From the NCBI GenBank assembly GCA_023427575.1, contig JAEZAY010000147.1, positions 1 through 7,099 of the forward strand: a stretch of 7,099 nt of DNA, given 5' to 3'. Positions 1-6,868 of the stretch are shown piece by piece. The DNA comes from Bacteroidota bacterium. GTDB lineage: Bacteria > Bacteroidota > Bacteroidia > Chitinophagales > Chitinophagaceae. Positions within the stretch are counted from its first letter, which is position 1; every line of letters begins with the position of its first letter. The notes beneath the pieces are model-generated. The model worked only from the letters and a program-made list of their open reading frames with translations. It was not told where the DNA came from and did no database searches. A program made the position numbers and the translations under genes.

Positions 1-376
1 AAATATAACGGATTCGGCTATCCGACGATTGCTGTTTGATGCCGGCGACGATATTGACGCGCTGATGATGCTTTGTGAAGCCGATATAACATCTAAGAAC
101 AAACGAAAAGTTCAGCGTTATCTCGACAATTTTGAACTGGTACGCAAACGGCTGCGCGAAGTGGAAGAAAGCGATCAGATCCGTAACTGGCAGCCCCCGC
201 TAACCGGGGAACACATCATGCAAATTTTCGACCTTCCGCCGGGAAAGGTTGTGGGAGAATTAAAAAACATTATCCGGGAAGCAATTCTGGATGGCAAAAT
301 CAGCAATGACTATGAAGCCGCATACCAGTTGCTGCTGGAAAAAGCCGCTGAAAAAGGGTATAAGCCGCAATCCTGA
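1..376 (+). CDS. CCA tRNA nucleotidyltransferase, HD-domain type, C-terminal fragment
   Basis: This is the 3' end of a gene that begins before the window; the frame is open from base 2 and gives 124 residues before a TGA stop. The enzyme adds or repairs the CCA tail of tRNA in the cytoplasm. The fragment is the helical C-terminal region behind the nucleotidyltransferase and HD domains. It contains an [17 protein letters not shown] stretch near residues 18-31, typical of the end of the HD region in this family, then a charged helix, the segment [20 protein letters not shown] and a short helical tail. The 'TGEHIM...F.L.PG..VG..K' pattern is a hallmark of the C-terminal domain of bacterial CCA-adding and poly(A) polymerase-like enzymes. 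The catalytic domain is not visible, so CCA-adding and poly(A)-adding activity cannot be told apart here. The TTG at 29 is only an internal codon and not the real start. Confidence 0.85.
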   Translation, partial: NITDSAIRRLLFDAGDDIDALMMLCEADITSKNKRKVQRYLDNFELVRKRLREVEESDQIRNWQPPLTGEHIMQIFDLPPGKVVGELKNIIREAILDGKISNDYEAAYQLLLEKAAEKGYKPQS

Positions 377-450
377 ACATTGCCGGAAAATCTGTTGTAT
401 TGAACTGAAGCCGGATTCCGCCTATCAAACAGGGTTTATGCGGCGGGCAA

Positions 451-481
451 TCTGCTGTTTCCATATTTAGTGCTATTTTTG
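451..481 (+). promoter_or_regulatory. Predicted Bacteroidota-type promoter for the pRiA4b-like gene
   Basis: TATTTTTG at 474-481 matches the Bacteroidota -7 consensus TAnnTTTG exactly. TCTG at 451-454 matches three of four bases of the -33 TTTG, with a 19-nt spacer. Transcription would start near 487-489, leaving a leader of about 40 nt before the ATG at 529. The stretch 377-450 upstream holds only a weak hairpin and no clear terminator, so read-through from the CCA enzyme gene is also possible. Confidence 0.5.
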
Positions 482-528
482 ATCCGAGGCTTTGTAAAAG
501 AATCTTGTATTATTAATTCAGTTCAGTC

Positions 529-1098
529 ATGGCAATTTTGAAGTTCCGGATATATTTTGAAGAAGATGACTGCGTGTACAGGGATGTGGTGATTAAACAT
601 ACGCAAACCTTTCTGCAACTTCATCAGGCTATTCTGAAGGCCTATGAGTTCGACAGCAAACACGGGGCAACCTTTTTCCGAAGCAACGATCATTGGCAGA
701 AGGGCCGGGAAATCTCGCTCGAAGTTTATAACAGATCATACAAGGTTCCGCCTCTGATGATGAGTGAAACCAATATTGGTTCTGAAATTAAAGACCCGAA
801 TCAAAAGTTTATTTATCATTACGACTTTGTAAAGGGATGGTCCTTTCTGGTCGAACTCATAAATGTATCAAAAGAAGAAAGTTCGAAGATAGAATACCCC
901 GCGGTAGTTAAAACCGAGGGAATCGCTCCTTCACAATATGGAACCAAAGGGTTGGTAGGCGATAAGTTATCGGAGGTGGAAGAAAAATATGACCTTAGCC
1001 GTGGTGCCGAAGGATTCAGCCTTGAAGGCGGTGATGATGTGGATTCCGGCCTGGCTGACGGCAGTGGAGAAGAGGAAGCCGGTGAAGAAGATATTTAA
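529..1098 (+). CDS. pRiA4b ORF-3-like (IS1096 TnpR-passenger family) protein
   Basis: A soluble protein of 189 residues with no signal peptide or membrane segment. The first 115 or so residues match the pattern of the plasmid pRiA4b ORF-3-like family. They begin with a beta-rich 'ILKFRIYFEEDDCVYRDVVIKHTQTFLQLHQAI' type region, in which a helix follows the T.LQLHQAI motif. Next comes an aromatic segment (YEFDSKHGATFF), then a 'F.Y.YDF..GW.F.VEL' motif near residues 93-111. That last motif corresponds to the conserved YDFGDxW signature of the family, with the Asp/Gly of the turn altered (YDFVKGW). The family was first noticed as a passenger of IS1096 and on plasmids, but its biochemical role is not established. 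The last 25 residues form a strongly acidic Gly/Asp/Glu tail. miaA starts 45 bp downstream on the same strand, so the two are probably co-transcribed. No transposon end is visible around it, so it looks like a resident chromosomal gene. Confidence 0.75.
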   Translation: MAILKFRIYFEEDDCVYRDVVIKHTQTFLQLHQAILKAYEFDSKHGATFFRSNDHWQKGREISLEVYNRSYKVPPLMMSETNIGSEIKDPNQKFIYHYDFVKGWSFLVELINVSKEESSKIEYPAVVKTEGIAPSQYGTKGLVGDKLSEVEEKYDLSRGAEGFSLEGGDDVDSGLADGSGEEEAGEEDI

Positions 1099-1143
1099 TT
1101 GCAATAAAAGACGGGAAATACGCTAAGCCCCGCAGATCCAGCA

Positions 1144-2043
1144 TTGAAAAATAAAACCGTTATTGTTATCGCAGGACCCACTGCATCCGGTAAAACCGCC
1201 CTGGCTATTCAGGTAGCAAAGCATTTTCAAACGGAAATCATTTCCGCCGACTCACGTCAATGCTTCCGCGAAATGAATATCGGCGTTGCAAAGCCTTCTC
1301 CCGGCGAGCTCAGCGCAGTAAAACATCATTTCATCGATTCGCATTCCATTACGGAAGAAATCAGTGCCGCTGTATTTGAATCCTATGCATTAAAGACCGC
1401 AGAGGATTTGTTTAGAACCAACGATTACATAGTGATGGCAGGTGGTACGGGTCTTTACATTAAGGCCTTTGCCGAGGGCATTGATTATATTCCCGATGTG
1501 GATCCTGAAATCCGTTCAGCCGTTCAGGAGGAATATAAAAAGGGGGGTATCGCCCTGCAACAGCAAATGATAGCGGGTGAAGTCCCCGGCTATTTTAGCG
1601 GGGGTGAAATTCACAATCCACACCGGCTTATGCGGGCGCTGGAAGTAAAAAGATCGACCGGGCTTTCGATCCGGCATTTTCAGAAAGGGAAAAAAGCAAA
1701 AAGAGCTTTTAATCTGATCCGGTTTGCCACCGATCTGCCAAAAGAAGTTCTGCATGAAAACATCCGGCTTCGGGTTGATAAAATGAAAGAAGCCGGACTG
1801 GAGGAGGAGGTCAGATCATTAATGCCTTACCGGTATTTAAAGCCACTTAAGACTGTGGGCTATTCGGAACTGTTCCGGTTCTTTGATGGCGAAATCAGCC
1901 GCGAGGCGGCGTTTGAAGAGATCAAAAAAAATACCCGGCAATATGCAAAGCGCCAGCTGACCTGGTTTAGAAAAGACCCCGACTTTAACTGGATTGATCC
2001 AGCAGATGCAAAGAAGCTGATAGCAATGGTTCCCGATGCATGA
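1144..2043 (+). CDS. miaA: tRNA dimethylallyltransferase (tRNA A37 prenylation)
   Basis: The enzyme transfers a dimethylallyl group from DMAPP to N6 of A37 in tRNAs that read U-starting codons. The 299 residues are the usual family length. Visible motifs are the P-loop GPTASGKT at residues 11-18, DSRQ at 36-39 (the catalytic Asp region), IGVAKPS at 46-52, GGTGLY at 100-105, NPHRLMRALEV at 158-169, TVGY at 237-240 and the C-terminal QYAKRQLTWF at 266-275. The start is TTG: the frame is closed by a TAA at 1105-1107 and has no ATG or GTG before the P-loop. Starting at 1144 places the P-loop 10 residues in, as in known MiaA proteins. No Shine-Dalgarno is present. It sits 45 bp after the pRiA4b-like gene, probably in the same transcript, and is followed by a terminator at 2276. 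Confidence 0.96.
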   Translation: MKNKTVIVIAGPTASGKTALAIQVAKHFQTEIISADSRQCFREMNIGVAKPSPGELSAVKHHFIDSHSITEEISAAVFESYALKTAEDLFRTNDYIVMAGGTGLYIKAFAEGIDYIPDVDPEIRSAVQEEYKKGGIALQQQMIAGEVPGYFSGGEIHNPHRLMRALEVKRSTGLSIRHFQKGKKAKRAFNLIRFATDLPKEVLHENIRLRVDKMKEAGLEEEVRSLMPYRYLKPLKTVGYSELFRFFDGEISREAAFEEIKKNTRQYAKRQLTWFRKDPDFNWIDPADAKKLIAMVPDA

Positions 2044-2162
2044 GACTTTTCCTAAATCAAGCATGTGACTTATACGAATGATAAGCATTTGTACTTAATC
2101 TTCGGTAAATTTTCCAATCAGACTTGCATTAAAACTTCCAAATTGTTATGCGATCTAAAGGC

Positions 2163-2266
2163 GCGGTTGTTACTTTATATAGCAGATACCGATATCCCAG
2201 GAAAGCTTTCCCTGCATATAATTGTTCCTATGAAAACAATGTTAACTGGTTAAGGTAAACAACCGC
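2163..2266 (+). ncRNA. Candidate structured RNA between miaA and its terminator
   Basis: No gene is convincing between 2044 and 2275, but the stretch folds well. An outer stem pairs 2163-2177 with 2251-2266: nine perfect pairs (GCGGTTGTT with AACAACCGC), then six more after a bulged A at 2257, including one G-U. It closes a junction with two further helices. One is 2178-2185 with 2212-2218 (GCAG/CTGC plus A-T pairs, one bulge), and its loop contains the palindrome GGAAAGCTTTCC. The other is 2221-2226 with 2235-2240 (ATTGTT/AACAAT). The intrinsic terminator begins 10 nt later. No promoter matching the Bacteroidota consensus was found just upstream, so it may be a processed 3' UTR of miaA. I do not recognise it as a known RNA family. 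Confidence 0.35.
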
Positions 2267-2275
2267 TTAAACATT

Positions 2276-2306
2276 AAACCCCGTCGCAAAGCACGGGGTT
2301 TGTTTT
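2276..2306 (+). terminator. Intrinsic terminator between convergent miaA and the OMP gene
   Basis: A perfect 9-bp stem pairs AAACCCCGT (2276-2284) with ACGGGGTTT (2293-2301) across an 8-nt loop, followed by GTTTTT on the + strand. It lies between the convergent ends of miaA and the minus-strand outer-membrane protein gene. On the minus strand the stem is followed by a poorer T-rich tract, so it may work in both directions but better for the + transcript. Confidence 0.85.
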
Positions 2307-2322
2307 TATAAAAAATTTCTGG

Positions 2323-3891
2323 CTAAAATTTTACTCCAAACGTAAGCAGAAGGTTGCCGGTTCCTTCTCTCAAATCCGAATACACATTCAGGCGGGGAGC
2401 TTCCAGTCTGTAAGGAAAATGCACATCCCTGTGCAAACTGTGAACATAGGCGAGGTCGACGAAGAAGCCTTTGTTTCGATATCCCAGGCCTCCGGAAACA
2501 TTCATTTTCCGGGCTTTTAGCTGATCATCATCGTAAGGACTACCATACCATGCGAATCCAAGCCTGGTCATCAGCGTATTAAATTTTAATTCACCGCCAA
2601 CCCGGAAGTTAAAGGCTCCTTTATAAATTTCCTTAACAATATCATTCATCCCCTTGAACTCATCGTTGCTTTGTCCGGTATTTCCCGCTGCAAACCGGTT
2701 GCCGCCATAATTCAGGTATTCCACGTCGGCGGTGATAAATCCCTTCTGATTCCTGACATCTGCGGCTTCACTGATTACATAGGAGCCGCCCACAATGAAT
2801 CGCCAGGGCGTACGCAGGTCATATTTAAATTCCGGAACATTGTTGTTGTTCACATCCGTTGCGTTCACCGAAAAAACATCCTGACCAAGGTCCAGGTCGG
2901 TAGTAAGCTTTGAATTAAAACGGTCGGTTAATCCATATAATGTGGGGGTATGAACGGTAAGGCCTAAACGAACCTGGGATGCGGGCTTTAAAATGAAGCC
3001 CAGCTTTGCATTAATCCCAAGCCCCTTCGATGTATAATCTTCTGTGTATTTGGCAGAGGTGAATTCATTATTGCCGGTTCCATTCGCATCGGTTTCGGTG
3101 TATTCCGTAACCCGGCCATAGTTTACGATCGGAACGCCAATACTTCCCCCGATGTAAAATTTATCGTCCATATTTCCTGCAAACCCAAATGCCAGTTCGG
3201 TAATCCCGCCCGAGGTTCTTATCGAATTATCCTGGTTCAGATCCCCTGCCAGCTCAGCCCTGGAAATCACGGTGGGCAATCCGGAAGAGGAATCAATATC
3301 TACCAGATAGGTATATAGTCCCATTTTGGTAAGCAGTGAAACATCCAGGCTATTTAACGCGTCGTCCACAATTTGCTGATCACTGCGGTTTGGAAATCGG
3401 TTCCGGCTGTCTTCATAAAAACCATAAAACTCATTGGCCATGTTTTCGGAAAAAGAGCTATAATCGTTTAAACCGGAATAGCGGATATTGTTATTGAAGT
3501 TAGCCGTTCTGTTCACCGCAATGCTGAAGGCGGAACTCGTCCACCTGCTGTACCGGTTCGAGTTGGACCATACCACGCCGGAGGTTCCGAGATTAAATTT
3601 GGCTTCCGAATCGGCTTTGGTGGTAGAGCCCAAAAAGCTTCCTTTGTTATTTAAAAGACTTAGTCCCGGCGATAAAACCAACTCACCGGTTTTATATAAA
3701 CCCAAACCAGCCGGATTTACAAATACCGAACTGATTTCACCGCCCAGAGAGCTCATGGCGCCTCCGATGGCCTGCTGCCTTGCGGTTCCTGATGGTATAT
3801 TCCAGCTCATCCTCAATGCATCTTCGGGAAGCTGCGCGAAAATCGGCTGGAGTGTCGCCATCAGTCCAATTACCAAAAAACATCTTTTCAT
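2323..3891 (-). CDS. Outer-membrane beta-barrel protein, OmpP1/FadL-like
   Basis: The product has 522 residues with an N-terminal signal peptide (MKRCFLVIGLMATLQPIFA, probable cleavage after Ala19). No lipobox Cys sits at the cleavage site; Cys4 lies in the n-region. The early mature part reads ARQQAIGGAMSSLGGEISSVFVNPAGLGLY (residues 37-66). This is the form seen in Bacteroidota OmpP1/FadL/TodX-like porins, including the NPAG motif at 59-62 and the Gly-rich plug-like start. The rest alternates hydrophobic and polar residues with many aromatic and Gly positions, as in a large barrel. The chain ends in LLLTFGVKF with a terminal Phe, the beta-signal read by the BAM machinery. FadL relatives import hydrophobic molecules, but the substrate here is unknown. 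The lipoprotein gene lies 111 bp upstream on the same strand, with a terminator-like hairpin between. No good promoter was seen directly before this gene. Confidence 0.8.
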   Translation of the reverse strand: MKRCFLVIGLMATLQPIFAQLPEDALRMSWNIPSGTARQQAIGGAMSSLGGEISSVFVNPAGLGLYKTGELVLSPGLSLLNNKGSFLGSTTKADSEAKFNLGTSGVVWSNSNRYSRWTSSAFSIAVNRTANFNNNIRYSGLNDYSSFSENMANEFYGFYEDSRNRFPNRSDQQIVDDALNSLDVSLLTKMGLYTYLVDIDSSSGLPTVISRAELAGDLNQDNSIRTSGGITELAFGFAGNMDDKFYIGGSIGVPIVNYGRVTEYTETDANGTGNNEFTSAKYTEDYTSKGLGINAKLGFILKPASQVRLGLTVHTPTLYGLTDRFNSKLTTDLDLGQDVFSVNATDVNNNNVPEFKYDLRTPWRFIVGGSYVISEAADVRNQKGFITADVEYLNYGGNRFAAGNTGQSNDEFKGMNDIVKEIYKGAFNFRVGGELKFNTLMTRLGFAWYGSPYDDDQLKARKMNVSGGLGYRNKGFFVDLAYVHSLHRDVHFPYRLEAPRLNVYSDLREGTGNLLLTFGVKF

Positions 3892-3926
3892 ACTGCTGAT
3901 CTTTCTTCTGTTTTGTATATCTGCAC

Positions 3927-3974
3927 AAAAAAGAGGAAATAAAATTCAAGTTGGTCTCAAATCCCATTTCCTCT
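3927..3974 (-). terminator. Terminator-like hairpin between the lipoprotein and OMP genes (minus strand)
   Basis: On the minus strand AGAGGAAAT (3974-3966) pairs perfectly with ATTTCCTCT (3940-3932), and five more T follow at 3931-3927. The 25-nt loop is long and the stem only moderately GC-rich. The hairpin begins about 28 nt after the lipoprotein stop codon and ends 35 nt before the OMP start. It could end or attenuate the lipoprotein transcript before the OMP gene. Partial read-through is likely if the two genes form an operon. Confidence 0.5.
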
Positions 3975-4002
3975 ATAGTATTTTCAGAATGGCCGGAATT
4001 GA

Positions 4003-4803
4003 TTAGTTCCCTCTGGTAGGCCGGCTCACTCCGCCTCCGCCGCCAGTACTACCGCCGCCGCCGGAAGAACTGCTTCTAACCGGTGAGGGACTATCGTAGG
4101 AGCGCGATGGCGTATATGTTCTTGTTGGTCTTTCGGAAGCCGAACCGGGTGAATACCGGTCATTGGTCCGGTTATTACCGTTGCTAAATGCCTTGCGGAT
4201 AGAGGATCCCAGTCTTGGATTTTCCGCTCTTGATGGAGCAGGACTGGTATAATACCGGTTGTTAAGCGTAGGACGCGGATTGTAATACCCTTTGTTCGTA
4301 TAGGTTCCGGGATTGAATGTCATTAAACGTTGGTACGCTGCCGGATTGTTTTTCGGGTTAACCACCACTACACCGCCGTAATACGGATTGTAAAAGTTAT
4401 TCCAGTGCCAATAGGAATTAAATCCTGAATAGCCCCAGGTATTCATGGGTGAATAGCCAAAGGAAGGACCGAAGGCATAATATGAATTGAAGGAATGATA
4501 TGGGTTATAGTTCCAGCTCATCATATTGTAATCGTCGAAAGCCGACCAGCGGTAGCGGTTTCGTACCATCATCCGCAGGTAGCGATCGTTCGGATGTACA
4601 TAATAGTCATCTTCGTATCGGCTGGAAGGACGGTAATTCGATCCGCTGCGGTAATCCTGCCTTTCCACCTGCACGTATGCATCGGCTTCACGGCCGGGTG
4701 AATAGTAAACATCATCGGGGGTCTGCCCGCTGCGATATGCTGTGGTACAACTGCTGAATGCAACCAGTACCCCGGCAAATAATATTATGAATCTTGTGCT
4801 CAT
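4003..4803 (-). CDS. Tyr/Asn-rich putative lipoprotein of unknown function
   Basis: A protein of 266 residues that I cannot place in a named family. It starts with a signal peptide ending in VAFSSC, so Cys19 is a probable lipidation site. Residues after the Cys (TTAYRSGQ) lack the acidic export signal typical of surface lipoproteins in this phylum, so a periplasmic-facing position is more likely (inference). Residues 25-80 are Asp/Arg/Tyr-rich (SRYEDDYYVHPNDRYLRMMVRNRYRW). Residues 90-190 are unusually rich in Tyr, Asn, Trp, Phe and Gly, with repeated N-P-Y and Y-Y pairs. The last 80 are a Ser/Pro/Arg-rich, probably disordered tail carrying GGGGSTGGGGG at 248-258. Only one Cys is present. It is transcribed away from proS, probably from the promoter at 4964-4995, and stands upstream of the OMP gene, so an envelope role is likely. 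Confidence 0.75.
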   Translation of the reverse strand: MSTRFIILFAGVLVAFSSCTTAYRSGQTPDDVYYSPGREADAYVQVERQDYRSGSNYRPSSRYEDDYYVHPNDRYLRMMVRNRYRWSAFDDYNMMSWNYNPYHSFNSYYAFGPSFGYSPMNTWGYSGFNSYWHWNNFYNPYYGGVVVVNPKNNPAAYQRLMTFNPGTYTNKGYYNPRPTLNNRYYTSPAPSRAENPRLGSSIRKAFSNGNNRTNDRYSPGSASERPTRTYTPSRSYDSPSPVRSSSSGGGGSTGGGGGVSRPTRGN

Positions 4804-4813
4804 ACGGAATGAT

Positions 4814-4846
4814 TTAGTTTCTTTTCTTCTGACTTTCCTACTTTTG
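4814..4846 (+). promoter_or_regulatory. Predicted Bacteroidota-type promoter for proS
   Basis: TACTTTTG at 4839-4846, followed by CGAC, matches the -7 consensus TAnnTTTG exactly. The -33 element is weak: TTAG at 4814-4817 with a 21-nt spacer. Transcription would begin near 4853 and give proS a leader of about 165 nt. The site lies just upstream of the minus-strand lipoprotein start at 4803, inside the predicted leader of that gene. Confidence 0.55.
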
Positions 4847-4963
4847 CGACTTCAAAGCGTAAGTTACATAAAAAAGACAGCGTTTTTGGGAAAAAGATTA
4901 CAGGCAGACTGTTAAAAAAGAGGTAATTAGAGCCTGCGATTTTAATTGGTGGTTTAACTGCGG

Positions 4964-4995
4964 CAAAGATGCCGGAACCGGTAAAAAAAGGCAAA
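4964..4995 (-). promoter_or_regulatory. Predicted Bacteroidota-type promoter for the lipoprotein gene
   Basis: On the minus strand TTTG (4995-4992) is followed after 20 nt by CATCTTTG (4971-4964), then CCGC. This matches the -33 element fully and five of six fixed bases of the -7 element with standard spacing. The start site would be near 4957, giving the lipoprotein a leader of about 150 nt. The predicted start lies about 105 nt to the right of the proS start site, so the two leaders overlap in antisense. Confidence 0.6.
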
Positions 4996-5017
4996 ATATT
5001 CAAAGCAGAAATCAGAA

Positions 5018-6496
5018 ATGAGTAAAGAAATTACTTCACGAACGCAGGATTATTCGCAATGGTATAATGATTTGGTGATAAAAGGTGAACTGGCCGATTA
5101 TTCAGCGGTGCGGGGATGTATGGTGATCAAGCCGTATGGATTTTCGTTATGGGAAAATATGCGCGATGCGCTGGATAAAATGTTTAAAGATACCGGTCAC
5201 GTAAATGCGTATTTCCCCCTGTTTGTACCAAAAAGCCTTTTTGAAGCCGAGGAAAAAAATGCCGAAGGGTTTGCAAAGGAATGCGCAGTGGTTACGCATT
5301 ACCGGCTGGTGGCCGACCCGGTAAATCAGGGGAAGCTGATTGTGGATCCTCAGGCTAAGCTGGAAGAAGAACTGATCGTGCGGCCAACCAGTGAAGCAAT
5401 TATCTGGAACACTTACAAGGGATGGATCCAGTCTTACCGCGACCTGCCCTTGCTGATTAATCAGTGGGCGAATGTAGTCCGCTGGGAGATGCGCACCCGG
5501 CTTTTCCTTCGTACGGCAGAATTTTTATGGCAGGAAGGCCATACAGCACATTCCACCGCGGAGGAAGCCGTTGCTGAAACCCGCCAGATGCTGGATGTTT
5601 ATGCCGATTTTGCCGAAAACTGGATGGCATTGCCCGTGATCAAAGGGGTAAAATCGGAATCGGAGCGTTTTGCCGGTGCCGTAGACACGTATTGCATTGA
5701 AGCGCTGATGCAGGATGGAAAGGCATTGCAGGCTGGCACTTCGCATTTTCTCGGACAGAATTTCGCAAAAGCTTTTGATGTAAAATTCTCTGATAAGGAC
5801 AATAAGCTGGATTATGTTTGGGCTACCAGTTGGGGTGTTAGCACGCGTCTGATAGGAGCGCTGGTAATGGCTCATAGCGATGATGAAGGATTGGTGCTGC
5901 CACCGCGGATCGCACCACTGCAGGTTGCGATCGTGCCCATTTATAAAGGCCAGGATCAGAAAGACCAGATTGATGGAAAAGTGAAGGAGATCATGGCAGA
6001 GTTAAAAAACAAAGGGATCCGGGTAAAATATGATAATAGTGAAAATGCAAGGCCGGGATGGAAATTTGCTGAGTATGAAAAAAAGGGTGTGCCGGTTCGG
6101 ATTGCCCTGGGCGCCCGCGACCTGGAATCTAACGTAGTGGAAATAGCCAGAAGAGATACAAGAGAAAAAAAGACTGTTTCCCTGGAAGCATTGTCTGATC
6201 ATATCGCGGCCCTGCTGGACGAAATCCAGAACGCCATGTTTGAAAAAGCCCGGGCCTACCGCGATGAACATATCACCGAAGTAAACAGCTGGGAAGAGTT
6301 TAAATCGGTACTGGAATCAAAGGGAGGATTTATTTCAGCTCATTGGGACGGAACGGAAGAATCCGAAAACAGGATTAAAGAGGAAACCAAAGCGACCATC
6401 CGGTGTATTCCACTTGATCAAAACAAGGAAGAAGGGAAATGTGTGTTTTCCGGCAGGCCCTCGGTAGGAAGGGTGTTGTTTGCACAGGCTTATTAA
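5018..6496 (+). CDS. proS: Prolyl-tRNA synthetase, archaeal/eukaryote type
   Basis: A class II synthetase that charges tRNA-Pro with proline in the cytoplasm. It is complete at 492 residues, the normal length for the short ProRS form without the inserted editing domain. Visible motifs are RPTSEA at 122-127, motif 2 at 155-178 ([20 protein letters not shown] plus HTAH, with Arg165 and Glu168), GTSHFLGQ at 240-247 and motif 3 at 272-292 ([20 protein letters not shown], with Arg277). The anticodon-binding domain runs from about 297 to 400 (PLQVAIVPI, then [26 protein letters not shown]). The C-terminal domain ends in the family's Tyr (FAQAY). Its zinc site is degraded: positions equivalent to the four Cys are Asp444, Ser449, Cys475 and Ser478. 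Without an editing insert, misformed Ala-tRNA-Pro would have to be cleared by a separate protein (family knowledge). The ATG start has no Shine-Dalgarno but an A-rich leader. Confidence 0.97.
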   Translation: MSKEITSRTQDYSQWYNDLVIKGELADYSAVRGCMVIKPYGFSLWENMRDALDKMFKDTGHVNAYFPLFVPKSLFEAEEKNAEGFAKECAVVTHYRLVADPVNQGKLIVDPQAKLEEELIVRPTSEAIIWNTYKGWIQSYRDLPLLINQWANVVRWEMRTRLFLRTAEFLWQEGHTAHSTAEEAVAETRQMLDVYADFAENWMALPVIKGVKSESERFAGAVDTYCIEALMQDGKALQAGTSHFLGQNFAKAFDVKFSDKDNKLDYVWATSWGVSTRLIGALVMAHSDDEGLVLPPRIAPLQVAIVPIYKGQDQKDQIDGKVKEIMAELKNKGIRVKYDNSENARPGWKFAEYEKKGVPVRIALGARDLESNVVEIARRDTREKKTVSLEALSDHIAALLDEIQNAMFEKARAYRDEHITEVNSWEEFKSVLESKGGFISAHWDGTEESENRIKEETKATIRCIPLDQNKEEGKCVFSGRPSVGRVLFAQAY

Positions 6497-6549
6497 GCAG
6501 GATCAGCCTCACTCTTCATTCGATTTGCGAACGGTTCTTTCATAAATTT

Positions 6550-6581
6550 CCTGTTTTAACTATAGTAAATTTTAAAACAGG
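6550..6581 (+). terminator. Probable weak terminator hairpin after proS
   Basis: A perfect 10-bp stem pairs CCTGTTTTAA (6550-6559) with TTAAAACAGG (6572-6581) over a 12-nt loop, 53 nt after the proS stop codon. The tail is CCCTTTAT and not a clean T tract, so termination strength is uncertain. It is the only strong stem close to the gene end. Confidence 0.45.
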
Positions 6582-6592
6582 CCCCTTTATCT

Positions 6593-6632
6593 AATTTGAA
6601 AATGTGATAATGTGATAATGTGATAATGTGTA
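6593..6632. repeat. Short tandem array of an 8-bp unit AATGTGAT
   Basis: Five consecutive 8-bp units: AATTTGAA, AATGTGAT three times, and AATGTGTA. The three middle copies are identical. The array ends 8 bp before the first copy of the long intergenic repeat. It does not encode anything evident, and copy number is likely to vary by slippage. Confidence 0.85.
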
Positions 6633-6639
6633 AATCATT

Positions 6640-6788
6640 AGTGTCCGGGTAAATGTATTCCGGAGCCCGATTTTTTTACTCCACTTTTTTCTAAAAAAAA
6701 GTGGAAGGGTTCATTTACAATGACTGCTCCTAATTTACTATTGATGCGGGTTTCAGGCAAATAGCAAGTTTCGATGTCGGAAGTCTGG
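6640..6788. repeat. Long intergenic repeat, copy A (internally deleted)
   Basis: This copy begins AGTGTCCGGGTAAATGTATT and ends TTTCGATGTCGGAAGTCTGG. It is nearly identical to copy B at 6869-7099 except for two gaps. A 46-nt segment present in B (6890-6935) is missing here, with TATTC bordering both ends of it in B. The right inverted end and its flank, about 32 nt, are also absent after AAGTT. A hairpin at 6680-6705 is kept (11-bp stem, TCCACTTTTTT with AAAAAAGTGGA), while pairings at 6662-6667/6725-6730 and around 6711-6724 each lose one base pair relative to B. It looks like a decayed copy. Confidence 0.8.
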
Positions 6789-6868
6789 TGTCGTTACACG
6801 AAAAGTATTCTTATTATGCTTTGCTTTTCTTATCTGCTTTGCGGGAAAATAAAAAGAAAACAAGCAGG

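Noticed and set aside
418..446. CCGCC/GGCGG hairpin after the CCA enzyme gene, considered as a terminator
   Set aside because: Only five pairs with a 19-nt loop and no T tract following; too weak to call.
2065..2253. 62-residue open frame after miaA on the + strand
   Set aside because: Starts with GTG, has no recognisable motif or ribosome-binding context, and coincides with sequence better explained by RNA secondary structure.
3488..4006. 172-residue open frame on the + strand antisense to the OMP gene
   Set aside because: Most of it lies opposite the signal peptide and first part of a well-supported outer-membrane protein; its composition is that of a reverse-frame shadow.
4853..5017. Riboswitch or T-box in the proS leader
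   Set aside because: Only a short CGGC/GCCG stem (4961-4974) is visible; no T-box sequence or terminator/antiterminator pair, and T-boxes are not expected in this phylum.
5525..5875. 116-residue open frame on the minus strand within proS
   Set aside because: Fully opposite the motif-bearing core of ProRS and without any family feature of its own.
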